Positions 60,501 to 61,642 of a DNA stretch of 64,000 bases are shown here, piece by piece. The number at the start of each line of letters is the position of its first letter. The first letter of the stretch is position 1. Position numbers and translations under genes: made by a program. Origin of the DNA: Dermatemys mawii (taxonomy: Eukaryota > Chordata > Testudines > Dermatemydidae); the NCBI GenBank assembly GCA_007922305.1, contig ML677341.1, positions 67,886,663-67,950,662 on the forward strand, written 5' to 3'. The notes beneath the pieces are model-generated. The model saw only the letters and a list, made by a program, of their open reading frames with translations, did no database searches and had not been told where the DNA came from.

Positions 60501-60953
60501 TGGCTTTTTTGGACCTAGATTTGCTTCTGTGCTTTGCACAGTGTCATCTGATGCTCTCTTCTATCCATTGACAGCTGGATCTCTTACTCTATCAAGGTTC
60601 AGATATGAAAACATTAATCATTCCTCTACAATTTTGCATGGTTTCATTTGGAACCAGGTGAAATATAGAAGTTGACTGAATTTCATTTTGAGTTTTGGGA
60701 ATTGTTCATCCTTTTTTATGCTTCACAGCTGCATATATACTTACAAATATGTCATTTTTATTATTTTCAGACACTGTTTAGAGTCTCTACTCCACATCCC
60801 ACAGCCGATTGTGACTTTGCACAATATGAAGTACACAAACTTATTCCTGGCATTGATTTGTTCTCTGATCGCTTCAGAGCTGATGTCTCCACTGTAGTTG
60901 CAAGTCTGAATTTCCTTATATTTGAATTGCATTGTGCAAAGCAAAATTTAATA
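1952..60953 (+). CDS. CFAP54: CFAP54, internal part of the gene (25 exons)
   Basis: This multi-exon gene encodes a large axonemal protein. CFAP54 belongs to the C1d projection of the ciliary central apparatus (in Chlamydomonas with FAP46, FAP74, FAP221 and calmodulin), and its loss in mouse causes ciliary dyskinesia; that is family knowledge. The sequence shows 25 open segments bounded by GT donors and AG acceptors whose phases chain without a stop, giving about 1,262 codons. The human protein is about 3,100 residues, so this is an internal portion with no start or stop codon. Recognition rests on the fibronectin-III-like segment at 1952-3144, on [12 protein letters not shown] (25884 exon) and on QYILTSN and ADCDFA near the end, which agree with my memory of vertebrate CFAP54. 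Introns range from 95 bp to 10.3 kb and are packed with transposons. One junction (26700 to 28133) is out of phase, so an exon is missing from this model. Confidence 0.9.
2045..2958. other. Intron, no recognisable feature
   Basis: This is AT-rich intron between exons a and b. I recognise no repeat family here and no additional open segment with splice sites. Confidence 0.6.
2959..3144 (+). CDS. CFAP54: CFAP54 exon b, FN3-like domain
   Basis: The exon has 62 codons, phase 0 to 0, with acceptor gttaacag and donor gtagat. It encodes [20 protein letters not shown] followed by [10 protein letters not shown] and ends AYLTQ. The pattern L-x-P-x-x-x-Y-x-F-x-V-A-A-x-x-x-x-G is the E to F strand signature of a fibronectin type III module. 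It joins in frame to the exon before (NAGEE) and the exon after (VAYQ). Confidence 0.93.
3385..3520. repeat. (CTTT)n microsatellite with assembly gap
   Basis: This is a nearly pure CTTT tetranucleotide repeat. Ten N bases at 3464-3473 interrupt it, so its true length was not resolved by the assembly. Poly-KE/poly-FLS open frames across it are artefacts. Confidence 0.97.
3521..4400. other. Intron, no recognisable repeat
   Basis: This is non-coding sequence between the microsatellite and exon c. I see no terminal repeats, no LINE protein remnants and no splice-bounded open frame. Confidence 0.5.
4401..4543 (+). CDS. CFAP54: CFAP54 exon c
   Basis: This exon opens [20 protein letters not shown] and ends TISQY plus two bases of an Arg codon. 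The acceptor is tttcttgtag and the donor gtaatt; it starts in phase 0 and ends in phase 2. It begins the helical region that follows the FN3-like module. Confidence 0.92.
5237..5642. mobile_element. hAT element, GGTGGGCA family, copy 1
   Basis: The element begins CATGGGTGGGCAGACTATGG and ends AGTTTGCTCATCCCTG, an imperfect inverted repeat. The flanks CTTTAGGC and TTTTAGGT match at six of eight positions. The interior is Pro/Ser-coding-like because of CCxxCC runs, not because of a gene. Copies 2 to 5 are at 6637, 29332, 42990 and 58438. Confidence 0.75.
5893..6062. other. Pyrimidine-rich intron end before exon d
   Basis: This T-rich segment leads into the acceptor of exon d. The open frame that starts here is only partly exonic: the coding part begins at 6063. 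Confidence 0.6.
6063..6210 (+). CDS. CFAP54: CFAP54 exon d
   Basis: The first base completes the Arg codon of the previous exon. The peptide runs [20 protein letters not shown] and ends ILYNGQ, with acceptor tttttcgtag and donor gtatgt, finishing in phase 0. It is rich in Leu and Ile, as expected for a helical repeat region. Confidence 0.92.
6430..6525. repeat. Short palindromic interspersed repeat
   Basis: The segment AATGGAAGGACTTCCATT and its flanks are self-complementary and read like the common vertebrate palindromic repeats with a CACTGAAGTCAATGG core. The family is not identified. Confidence 0.45.
6637..7326. mobile_element. hAT element, GGTGGGCA family, copy 2
   Basis: The element starts CAGGGGTGGGCAAACTTTTT and ends near TTTTCTCACCCCTA. 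The flanks TTGTAATA (6629-6636) and CTGTAATC (7327-7334) match at six of eight positions. The CCCxACC-rich interior contains a direct repeat of about 50 bp (near 6860-6965). No transposase frame remains. Confidence 0.7.
7464..7566. repeat. Short inverted-repeat element
   Basis: The ends AGGACCCAATCCTG and GAGTTGGGACCT are imperfectly complementary around a centre with TGACTTCACTGGG. This is an old palindromic MITE-like repeat; the family is not identified. Confidence 0.4.
7965..8120 (+). CDS. CFAP54: CFAP54 exon e
   Basis: The exon has 52 codons in phase 0 to 0. It starts [20 protein letters not shown] and ends ASVPVAQ. The acceptor is cattta-cag and the donor gtaaga. The amphipathic pattern is that of TPR or armadillo-like helices. 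Confidence 0.93.
8121..9496. other. Intron, no recognisable feature
   Basis: This is AT-rich intron between exons e and f. I see no repeat ends and no additional exon. Phases on both sides agree without one. Confidence 0.55.
9497..9619 (+). CDS. CFAP54: CFAP54 exon f
   Basis: The exon has 41 codons in phase 0 to 0. It starts [20 protein letters not shown] and ends SSFYTAQ. The acceptor is gtactttcag and the donor gtattt. It is free of stops and joins in frame on both sides. Confidence 0.92.
10235..10400. repeat. Palindromic repeat, same family as 41470-41600
   Basis: The arms AGTGGCCTGATTTTTAGTG and CAGCACATTTGAATATTAGG are imperfectly complementary. They are followed by AGGAGCCTAACTTTAG. 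The same AGGCCTGATTTTCAG and AATCAGACCT motifs recur at 41470-41600. The rest of intron 9620-11134 shows nothing else. Confidence 0.5.
11135..11281 (+). CDS. CFAP54: CFAP54 exon g
   Basis: The exon has 49 codons in phase 0 to 0. It starts [20 protein letters not shown] and ends with an acidic stretch (MDTETEDE). The acceptor is tttaacag and the donor gtaatc. The acidic tail probably begins a low-complexity linker. Confidence 0.92.
11560..12660. other. Moderately GC-rich intron block, unclassified
   Basis: This stretch has less A and T than its surroundings and many short pyrimidine runs, which suggests an old retroelement. I can find no terminal repeats, TSD or protein remnant to name it. 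Confidence 0.3.
12950..13065 (+). repeat. L3/CR1-type LINE 3' fragment
   Basis: The run GGCACTGTACAAACAG followed by GAAGAGCTTACAACCTAAAG is the conserved 3' segment of ancient L3/CR1-like repeats. The copy is short and diverged. Confidence 0.55.
13066..14630. other. Intron, no recognisable feature
   Basis: Several minus-strand open frames occur (for example 13195-13557), but they lack splice context, domain patterns or repeat ends. I see nothing else here. Confidence 0.45.
14652..14725 (+). repeat. MIR-like CORE-SINE fragment
   Basis: AGAGACTTGGGATTTATTCC followed by TGGCTCTGCCATTGACCTGA is the central part of a MIR-type SINE. It is short and old. Confidence 0.6.
14772..14871 (+). CDS. CFAP54: CFAP54 exon h, coiled-coil-like
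   Basis: The exon has 33 codons plus one base. It begins [20 protein letters not shown] and ends LLKLTRP. The acceptor is atattcttag and the donor gtagat; it ends in phase 1. The Ala, Lys and Glu content with a heptad-like spacing suggests a short coiled coil. A 9.8-kb intron full of transposons follows. Confidence 0.9.
14872..18553. other. Large intron, 5' part, unclassified
   Basis: This is 3.7 kb of the 9.8-kb intron. Region 15690-17300 is richer in C and holds several chance open frames on both strands. I recognise no family, exon or RNA gene in it. Confidence 0.4.
18562..18839. mobile_element. Short hAT MITE with perfect ends
   Basis: The ends CAGTGCTTCTATATC and GATATAGAAGCACTG form a perfect 15-bp inverted repeat. 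The identical 8-bp duplication ATTTAAAT lies at 18554-18561 and 18840-18847. The 278-bp interior is itself palindromic, built from repeated GGGAAATTTCCC-like and AATTTTTAGTG segments. It has no coding capacity and must depend on a hAT transposase elsewhere. The family name is not known to me. Confidence 0.9.
18848..19512. other. Intron, no recognisable feature
   Basis: This is AT-rich sequence between the MITE and the CR1. A 95-codon open frame at 18986 shows no domain pattern, and I regard it as chance. Confidence 0.45.
19809..20964 (-). mobile_element. hAT element inserted in CR1, with transposase remnant
   Basis: The ends CAGGGGTCTCAAAC and GTTTGAGACCCCTG form a perfect 14-bp inverted repeat. 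The flanks GCCTAGAT (19801-19808) and GTCTAGAT (20965-20972) match at seven of eight positions, and CR1 sequence continues on both sides. The element is the same family as 82-1720 but lacks the nested insertion. It carries a minus-strand BED-finger remnant, listed separately. Confidence 0.92.
20222..20434 (-). pseudogene. hAT transposase N-terminal BED-finger remnant
   Basis: A minus-strand frame starting at 20434 encodes about 70 residues beginning [16 protein letters not shown]. The sequence has [20 protein letters not shown] followed by [13 protein letters not shown]. The C-x2-C and later His pair after an aromatic WE-x2-YFF stretch is the BED zinc finger found at the N-terminus of hAT transposases and of domesticated relatives such as GTF2IRD2, ZBED and FAM200 proteins. 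The catalytic DDE core and dimerisation domain are absent, so it cannot transpose. The frame then runs on in non-homologous sequence to 20132. Confidence 0.75.
21982..22033. repeat. 26-bp tandem duplication
   Basis: A 26-bp unit beginning AAGATACAATCTCTGATCAT is present twice head to tail (21982-22007 and 22008-22033) with no mismatch. It contains the palindrome TGATCA. Confidence 0.9.
22379..22597. mobile_element. Tc1/mariner Tigger-like MITE
   Basis: The ends CAGGCATGTCGCGTCTT and AAGACGTGACATGCCTG are complementary with one mismatch, and TA flanks both sides. CAGGCAT-starting ends with a TA target are typical of Tigger-type mariners. The 219-bp interior has A-runs and a CGCGGTTTCCGC-like motif repeated inverted. 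It has no coding capacity. Confidence 0.85.
22742..22992 (+). repeat. tRNA-derived SINE (MIR/CORE type)
   Basis: The 5' part carries weak polymerase III box motifs (TGGTCCAGTGG and GTTCAGTTC). It is followed by a CORE segment with TGTGTGACCTTGATCGAGTC, and then a tail with TAAAGATTGTGAGGTGCTCAG. The whole resembles MIR and related reptile CORE-SINEs. It is not a functional tRNA gene. Confidence 0.75.
23503..23846. repeat. 50-bp minisatellite, about 7 diverged units
   Basis: Units of 50 bp follow one another (clearest starts at 23701, 23751 and 23801). They share AGATACCCTGGGTTCA, CAGGGCAGTGAGGCCT and a final TGxCxAAAGTC. Earlier units from 23503 are more diverged. GC content is higher than in the surrounding intron. 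Confidence 0.8.
23847..24380. other. GC-rich block after the minisatellite, possible LTR
   Basis: This block is GC-rich and uniform in composition, continuing from the minisatellite to about AATTTCAGCCCATCACAG. It may be an old LTR or satellite-derived unit. I find no clear ends or duplication. Confidence 0.3.
24714..24803 (+). CDS. CFAP54: CFAP54 exon i
   Basis: This 90-bp exon is in phase 1 to 1. It encodes [20 protein letters not shown] after the split Gly codon and ends KNAYRE. The acceptor is attaatctag and the donor gtagga. The phase match across a 9.8-kb intron supports it. Confidence 0.88.
25884..26010 (+). CDS. CFAP54: CFAP54 exon j
   Basis: The exon encodes [20 protein letters not shown] after the split Val codon and ends VKDFLR. 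The acceptor is tttttaacag and the donor gtaact; it ends in phase 2. [12 protein letters not shown] is a segment I recognise from vertebrate CFAP54. Confidence 0.94.
26589..26700 (+). CDS. CFAP54: CFAP54 exon k
   Basis: The exon encodes [20 protein letters not shown] after the split Arg codon and ends VVEFQK. The acceptor is gtttattag and the donor gtgagt; it ends in phase 0. The next clear exon at 28133 needs one carried base, so at least one exon between the two has not been identified. Confidence 0.9.
27060..27330 (-). repeat. L2-like LINE ORF2 remnant
   Basis: A minus-strand frame includes [20 protein letters not shown] and [20 protein letters not shown]. The W-x-T/D-D/E-L-x-x-L-K-x-x-x-R pattern is the linker between endonuclease and reverse transcriptase in L2/CR1 LINEs. 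It is short and old. Confidence 0.55.
27488..27549 (+). CDS. Possible CFAP54 exon, unproven
   Basis: After a fair acceptor (aaagcttttag), the phase-0 frame expected from exon k is open for 22 codons: [20 protein letters not shown], then KY and a stop. The composition is helical and plausible for CFAP54. The available GT sites (27542, 27544, 27550) leave phase 0 or 2, whereas the exon at 28133 needs phase 1. It would therefore need a further unseen exon, or it is a chance reading frame. Confidence 0.25.
28133..28343 (+). CDS. CFAP54: CFAP54 exon l, basic region
   Basis: The exon starts with two bases of a split codon, then [20 protein letters not shown], and ends RKSPEAQ. The acceptor is attttgcatgcag and the donor gtaaat; it ends in phase 2. 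The second half is strongly basic (KKPRKEV, RHPSLRK). It joins in frame downstream, but its 5' partner is not identified. Confidence 0.88.
28690..29030 (+). repeat. CR1-group LINE 3' fragment, part 1
   Basis: A plus-strand frame reads [20 protein letters not shown] then [20 protein letters not shown], the extreme C-terminus of a CR1-group ORF2. The DNA continues to GAGTTCAGACTAGAT. A hAT element at 29039 splits it from part 2 at 29266-29310. Confidence 0.8.
29039..29257. mobile_element. hAT-Charlie type element in LINE
   Basis: The element begins CAGTGGTTCTCAAACTTTTG and ends CAGTTTGAGAACCCCG. The identical 8-bp duplication GACTAGAT lies at 29031-29038 and 29258-29265, within the LINE tail. 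The terminal sequence is that of Charlie-like hAT elements widespread in amniotes. Confidence 0.92.
29266..29310 (+). repeat. CR1-group LINE 3' fragment, part 2
   Basis: GTCGAATGGCCTTTCTGGAT and the following ATGTATGAATTCATGAATCA complete the 3' end of the LINE fragment interrupted at 29031. Confidence 0.6.
29332..29790. mobile_element. hAT element, GGTGGGCA family, copy 3
   Basis: It starts CAGTTGTGGGCAAATGTTTT and ends TAGTTTCCCACCCATG. The flanks TCTTAGTA (29324-29331) and CCTTAGTA (29791-29798) match at seven of eight positions. The CCCxCC-rich interior matches copy 2. Confidence 0.85.
29799..30240. other. Intron, no recognisable feature
   Basis: This is AT-rich intron between a hAT element and the Penelope tail; nothing is recognised in it. 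Confidence 0.5.
30253..30383 (-). mobile_element. Penelope-like element tail, 131 bp, with 12-bp TSD
   Basis: This is a minus-strand copy of only the 3' terminal unit of a Penelope-like retroelement. It ends (left side) with the common reptilian motif TATCAGAGGGGTAGCTGTGT. The identical 12-bp duplication TGGTTCTTCTAG lies at 30241-30252 and 30384-30395, so this is a complete insertion and not a relic of a longer copy. On the minus strand it contains a hammerhead-like core (CTAATGA, a stem, then GAAA). Confidence 0.85.
31135..31365 (+). CDS. CFAP54: CFAP54 exon m
   Basis: The first base completes the previous Arg codon, then [20 protein letters not shown] follows; the exon ends SSLQHLN plus two bases. 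The acceptor is tttttgtttag and the donor gtacaa. At 231 bp it is the longest exon here. Confidence 0.93.
31836..31978 (+). CDS. CFAP54: CFAP54 exon n
   Basis: The exon starts with the last base of a split Ser codon, then [20 protein letters not shown], and ends STRKIT plus one base. The acceptor is the strong pyrimidine tract ending ctccctccag and the donor gtaatg. The intron before it is only 470 bp. Confidence 0.92.
32110..32200 (+). repeat. MIR-like SINE fragment
   Basis: GAATCAGGAGATCCATAATT and TGTGACCTTGGGCAAGTCAT match the CORE-SINE/MIR consensus segment. The copy is short. Confidence 0.7.
32261..32437 (-). repeat. Penelope-like tail, second subfamily, degenerate
   Basis: The segment runs from AAGCTTTTGAGCTTTCACAG to ACTCACCTTGTCTCATTAC and includes AACAGAAGTTGGTCCCATAA. 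The same motifs recur in the split copy at 44895-46265. On the minus strand it keeps a weak hammerhead-like arrangement (AAGAAGAGCTC, loop, AGCTC). Family assignment is by motif memory. Confidence 0.5.
32896..33077 (+). CDS. CFAP54: CFAP54 exon o
   Basis: The exon encodes [20 protein letters not shown] after the split Asp codon and ends LHLRRAV. The acceptor is catcttaag and the donor gtaacg; it ends in phase 0. The Ser, Thr and acidic N-terminal half looks like a disordered linker, and a helical segment ([10 protein letters not shown]) follows. Confidence 0.9.
33078..34384. other. Intron, AT-rich, no recognisable feature
   Basis: This is plain AT-rich intron with short A and T runs. No repeats or exons are recognised. 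Confidence 0.5.
34385..34563. mobile_element. Short MITE with AGGGCTTGTxTA ends
   Basis: The ends AGGGCTTGTTTACACAGGGA and CCCCATATAGACAAGCCCT are complementary with few mismatches. I do not see a convincing duplication around it. The terminal motif is common among turtle hAT-like MITEs. Confidence 0.6.
34878..35375 (+). mobile_element. CR1 LINE 3' fragment
   Basis: Plus-strand CR1 sequence starts near TGGATTATTGTGTCCAGTTC and ends TCCCTTCCAGTCCTACACTT. The frame at 34994 reads [20 protein letters not shown], a conserved CR1 ORF2 C-terminal segment. It is 5'-truncated and mutated. Confidence 0.88.
35546..35773 (+). CDS. CFAP54: CFAP54 exon p
   Basis: The exon has 76 codons in phase 0 to 0. 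It begins [20 protein letters not shown] and ends TSNSLK. The acceptor is ttatatatag and the donor gtaaac. It is rich in aromatic and Leu residues, consistent with packed helices. Confidence 0.93.
36060..36500. other. A/T homopolymer-rich intron tract
   Basis: Many AAAATTT and TTTTGAAA words make this tract strongly self-complementary. It could be an old palindromic repeat, but no ends are evident. Confidence 0.35.
36745..36968 (+). CDS. CFAP54: CFAP54 exon q
   Basis: The exon starts [20 protein letters not shown] and ends MHFNTIT plus two bases of a His codon. The acceptor is ccacttatag and the donor gtaagt. It contains [20 protein letters not shown], a clear amphipathic helix pair. The following intron is only 95 bp. 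Confidence 0.93.
37064..37199 (+). CDS. CFAP54: CFAP54 exon r
   Basis: The first base completes the His codon, then [20 protein letters not shown] follows; the exon ends YLGENVDK. The acceptor is gtcttttccag and the donor gtgaac; it ends in phase 0. [19 protein letters not shown] is helical. Confidence 0.94.
37484..37855. mobile_element. Tigger-like mariner element
   Basis: TA flanks both ends. The left end CATTGCTACCTCGATATAAC and the right end TCTAGTGAGCGTCCAATG are diverged inverted repeats. The interior repeats the words CTCGATATAA and ATAACGC, as expected for Tigger elements. No transposase frame is left. Confidence 0.75.
37895..38540 (+). mobile_element. CR1 LINE 3' end
   Basis: Plus-strand frames encode [20 protein letters not shown] and [20 protein letters not shown] from the ORF2 C-terminus. 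The sequence ends CTATGATTCTA, the CR1 3' microsatellite-like tail. It is 5'-truncated and interrupted by stops. Confidence 0.95.
38736..38785. repeat. (AAT)n low-complexity tract
   Basis: This is a short run of AATAAT units and reverse-like TTAATATAATAAT. Confidence 0.7.
39395..40711. mobile_element. Tigger-like element with Penelope inserted
   Basis: The ends CGGGAACTCCTCACTTAAAG and CGTTAAGTAAGGAGTTCCTG are complementary over about 20 bp with few mismatches, and TA flanks both (39393-39394, 40712-40713). The interior is non-coding. A minus-strand Penelope-like fragment lies inside at about 39941-40490. Confidence 0.85.
39941..40490 (-). mobile_element. Penelope-like element 3' part
   Basis: Minus-strand frame 40462-40127 encodes [20 protein letters not shown] and [11 protein letters not shown], the C-terminus of a Penelope-like polyprotein. 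It aligns by eye with 48281-48586. The 3' tail (39941-40030) carries CCTGTGGCACCTTAAAGACT and a degenerate hammerhead-like core on the minus strand. The GIY-YIG core is missing, so the copy is truncated. Confidence 0.85.
40714..41460. other. Intron, no recognisable feature
   Basis: This is AT-rich intron after the Tigger-like element, with nothing recognisable up to the palindromic repeat. Confidence 0.5.
41465..41605. repeat. Palindromic repeat with AGGCCTGATTTTCAGAGGTGC arms
   Basis: The arm AGGCCTGATTTTCAGAGGTG is answered 75 bp on by an imperfect inverse (AGTATTTTTGAAAATCAGACC). GGATTTAGGTGCCTAAAT follows. A related copy is at 10235-10400. This is an interspersed repeat common in reptiles; its family name is unknown to me. 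Confidence 0.6.
41673..41781 (+). CDS. CFAP54: CFAP54 exon s
   Basis: The exon has 36 codons plus one base. It begins [20 protein letters not shown] and ends EMPDMYT. The acceptor is cttcttttttag and the donor the weaker gtcaga. Phase 0 to 1 exactly bridges exon r and exon t, which supports it despite the short length. Confidence 0.85.
42408..42560 (+). CDS. CFAP54: CFAP54 exon t
   Basis: The exon completes a split Asp codon, then encodes [20 protein letters not shown] and ends FLAHTQ plus one base. The acceptor is cttccttttag and the donor gtaagg; it ends in phase 1. A 10.3-kb intron filled with mobile elements follows. Confidence 0.92.
42825..42989 (+). repeat. L2 LINE 3' end
   Basis: GGATGTTGTGAATGCCAAGA and GGCTATTAGCCAGGATGAGC are the diagnostic 3' segment of vertebrate L2. 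The copy ends where the hAT at 42990 begins. Confidence 0.85.
42990..43413. mobile_element. hAT element, GGTGGGCA family, copy 4 (truncated)
   Basis: The left end CAGAGGTGGGCAAACTACGG is clear. The right end is lost near AGTCAGGGGACAG. The interior is GC-rich (AGGGGxx runs) and matches copies 2, 3 and 5 in reverse orientation. Confidence 0.7.
43414..43880. other. Intron with (GTTT)n run
   Basis: A short (GTTT)n tract lies at 43501-43521. Otherwise nothing is recognised between the hAT and the solo LTR. Confidence 0.5.
43881..44684 (-). mobile_element. Solo Ty3/gypsy LTR, minus strand
   Basis: On the minus strand this LTR runs TGTCATAACC to AAACCCTGACA, the same start and end as the LTR at 50479-51263 (shared AGTAGCCTA, AAGGGGTTAAG, and the end segment CCCTAGAGTTCAG). 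The flanks GGAGC and GAAGC match at four of five positions. No internal sequence adjoins it, so it is a solo LTR left by recombination. Confidence 0.85.
44895..45096. repeat. Penelope-like tail with inverted arms, part 1
   Basis: The arm GTGAGGTAATATCTTTTGTT then CAACTTCTGTTGGTGAGAGA (44952-45000) is answered in reverse by GTCTCTCTGACCAACAGAAA to CCTATTACCTCAC (45050-45096). This is a head-to-head copy of the second Penelope-like tail subfamily. An LTR insertion at 45097 splits it; ACCTTGTCTC resumes at 46246. Confidence 0.6.
45097..46237 (-). mobile_element. LTR (retroviral-like), minus strand
   Basis: The element is bounded by TGTCACATTCTAG at the left and TTTAGGTCACA at the right, that is TGTGACC to ATGTGACA on the minus strand. 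It sits within the Penelope-like tail, whose sequence resumes at the right. No internal retroviral sequence adjoins it. I see no clean target duplication, so the ends could be off by a few bases. Confidence 0.65.
46440..46955. repeat. Unclassified interspersed repeat with (TCC)n(TC)n
   Basis: The block ends GTAAGGCCAGCCCTGT, a terminal motif seen in short hAT-like elements (compare 62876-63166). It contains a (TCC)n-(TC)n run at 46667-46715. Left boundary not determined. Confidence 0.4.
47330..48650 (+). mobile_element. Penelope-like retroelement body (RT and GIY-YIG)
   Basis: This is a plus-strand Penelope-like element, 5'-truncated. The reading frame shows reverse transcriptase motifs [16 protein letters not shown] (about 47385) and [11 protein letters not shown] (about 47490), then the connector, then a GIY-YIG endonuclease part with [20 protein letters not shown] (about 48285). 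It ends at a TGA near 48585. In-frame stops (near 47450 and 47677) and a frameshift near 48278 make it inactive. Its tail continues after the gypsy insertion at 51264. Confidence 0.88.
48657..50324 (+). pseudogene. Gypsy pol: INT tail, RT, RNase H, three stops
   Basis: One frame runs across the whole segment. It opens with [20 protein letters not shown] (a GPY/F module, the integrase C-terminus) and [14 protein letters not shown]. Reverse transcriptase follows: [33 protein letters not shown] and the YLDD box (about 49500). RNase H has [13 protein letters not shown] (about 49940), TDHAALKWL and ADALSRE. The frame stays open in phase but has three TGA stops at 49533, 49821 and 50133, so no intact protein is made. 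No frameshift is apparent, which suggests fairly recent decay. Confidence 0.9.
50466..50478 (+). promoter_or_regulatory. Polypurine tract of the gypsy element
   Basis: GATTTGGGGGGCG immediately precedes the TGTCATAA start of the LTR, the expected place for the plus-strand DNA synthesis primer. Confidence 0.75.
50479..51263 (+). repeat. 3' LTR of the gypsy element
   Basis: This LTR starts TGTCATAAGTG and ends CAATCCTGACA. It has an ATTAAA polyadenylation-like signal at 50909. It is the same family as the solo LTR at 43881-44684 but in the opposite orientation. Confidence 0.88.
51264..51505 (+). mobile_element. Penelope-like tail with hammerhead-like core
   Basis: The tail of the Penelope copy resumes at TGGCCCATCAAATTAAAC after the gypsy insertion. 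At 51371-51396 it has CCGATGA, a stem of GTGGGC with GCCCAT, then GAAA and GCTTATGC. It closes with the typical GATACAGAGTAACATGGCTG. The core resembles the hammerhead ribozyme known from Penelope-like terminal repeats. It carries a substituted core base and a G at the expected cleavage position, so it is probably inactive. Confidence 0.8.
51506..52097. other. Intron, no recognisable feature
   Basis: This is ordinary intron sequence between the Penelope tail and the solo LTR. Nothing is recognised. Confidence 0.5.
52098..52758 (+). mobile_element. Solo LTR with 4-bp TSD
   Basis: This LTR begins TGTGACGGAGTCAG and ends GTGCTTTGTCACA. The 4-bp duplication CCTG is present on both sides (52094-52097 and 52759-52762). 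The interior has CCAATCA and CCAATTA boxes and a GATAAAAAC TATA-like motif about halfway. No internal genes adjoin it, so it is a solo LTR of an endogenous retrovirus-like or gypsy element. Confidence 0.85.
52902..53096 (+). CDS. CFAP54: CFAP54 exon u
   Basis: The exon encodes [20 protein letters not shown] after the split Glu codon and ends SSYEKTI. The acceptor is ttctgacctag and the donor gtaaga; it is in phase 1 to 1. Pro and Ser content is high ([10 protein letters not shown]), as in a linker. Confidence 0.9.
53720..53807 (+). CDS. CFAP54: CFAP54 exon v
   Basis: The exon encodes [20 protein letters not shown] after the split Glu codon and ends FYAGRK plus two bases. The acceptor is gaaaaacag and the donor gtacat. 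The [14 protein letters not shown] pattern resembles a TPR helix A. Confidence 0.93.
54194..54403 (+). CDS. CFAP54: CFAP54 exon w
   Basis: The first base completes an Arg codon, then [20 protein letters not shown] follows; the exon ends VLAAKIA plus two bases of a Gln codon. The acceptor is atgtgttacag and the donor gtaagt. [11 protein letters not shown] continues the TPR-like pattern from exon v. Confidence 0.94.
54404..56742. other. Intron, mostly unclassified
   Basis: Region 55130-56400 is richer in C and G, has several chance open frames and may be an old retroelement, but I find no ends. A plausible-looking acceptor at 56541 leads only to a short frame with a stop. Confidence 0.4.
56743..56809 (+). 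CDS. CFAP54: CFAP54 exon x
   Basis: This short exon completes the Gln codon and encodes [20 protein letters not shown], then FK. The acceptor is atacttactcag and the donor gtaagg; it ends in phase 0. The QYILTSN segment agrees with my memory of the human protein. Confidence 0.93.
56810..58060. other. Intron, no recognisable feature
   Basis: This is AT-rich intron with no recognisable repeats or exons. The open frame at 56965 is Lys and Leu rich by composition only. Confidence 0.45.
58061..58114. repeat. 28-bp-period tandem duplication
   Basis: The 26-bp sequence starting TATTTTGTGTTTCACAATGC occurs at 58061-58086 and again, identical, at 58089-58114. Confidence 0.9.
58132..58425. mobile_element. 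hAT-like MITE with GCCATGTCTxCACTA ends
   Basis: The ends GCCATGTCTGCACTAG and GTAGTGTAGACATGGC are complementary with one or two mismatches. It is 294 bp long with a palindromic interior. It shares terminal motifs with the nested element at 484-733. I see no clear duplication. Confidence 0.75.
58438..59140. mobile_element. hAT element, GGTGGGCA family, copy 5
   Basis: The ends CAGTGGTGGGCAAACTATGG and AGTTTGTTCACCCCTG are inverted repeats. The flanks TTCTAGGC (58430-58437) and CTCTAGGC (59141-59148) match at seven of eight positions. The interior is G-rich and non-coding. Confidence 0.9.
59149..60770. other. Intron, no recognisable feature
   Basis: A TG-rich patch lies at 60165-60215. Otherwise I recognise no repeat or exon before exon y. 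Confidence 0.45.
60771..60953 (+). CDS. CFAP54: CFAP54 exon y (last visible)
   Basis: The exon has 61 codons in phase 0 to 0. It begins [20 protein letters not shown] and ends HCAKQNLI. The acceptor is ttattttcag and the donor gtaagt. No further exon is recognisable in 60954-64000, so the gene continues beyond the window. Confidence 0.93.
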
Positions 60954-61139
60954 GTAAGTACTATTGAAAAACATATATAAATGAATTGTAAGTCATTATG
61001 TTTAATAGAAAATTGTTATGCTTAATCTATTGTGGGTACCTGAATGTTTTGGAGAGAGCACTTGTTATCTTTGTTGGCTGGGGTCTGTTGCAACAGGGTC
61101 ATGGCACAGAGGCACATGGCATTTTTTAATCCCTTAGTG

Positions 61140-61572
61140 CAGAGATTCTCACACTGGGGAGGGATGTGCCCCAGGGCAGGGGGTGCCTCCAAGGGTATCA
61201 TGGAATGTATTCTGGGGGGGCATGAGAAGCTTCAGGGGAAAAAAAATCTTACAGCACACGTTGAGAGCTGGGCAGACAGAGAGTGGTGGCTGCTGGCCAA
61301 GCACCCAGCTCTGACGGCAGCACCACCCCCAGCAGCAGCAGAGAACTACGGGTGGCAATATCATACCATGCCACCCGTACTTCTGCTATGCTACTGGTGA
61401 TGGTGCTGCCTTCACAGGTGAGCACTTGGCCAGCAGCCACCGCTCTCTGCTTTGCCTTCAGAGCTGTATGGCCAGAGCGTGCCAGCTGCTGACCGGCTGT
61501 CTAGGGCAGGGAGCACGTAGACTATACAGACACAAAGAAGGGTGCACGATCAAATAAGTTTGAGAATGACTG
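61140..61572. mobile_element. hAT-Charlie type element
   Basis: It starts CAGAGATTCTCACACTGGGG and ends AAGTTTGAGAATGACTG, an imperfect inverted repeat. The flanks CCTTAGTG (61132-61139) and CCTTAGGT (61573-61580) share their first six bases. The interior has a GGCCAGCAGCCAC motif in both orientations, which makes it partly palindromic. No transposase frame remains. Confidence 0.8.
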
Positions 61573-61594
61573 CCTTAGGTTCTGTACATTTTGG

Positions 61595-61642
61595 GTGTGT
61601 AAGGTCAGCGATAGTGATGTAAGTATCGCTGACCTTACACAC
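61595..61642. repeat. Perfect 19-bp inverted repeat with 10-bp loop
   Basis: The arm GTGTGTAAGGTCAGCGATA (61595-61613) is followed by a 10-base loop and its exact reverse complement (61624-61642). Each arm carries an AAGGTCA nuclear-receptor half-site. No flanking element explains it. Confidence 0.9.
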
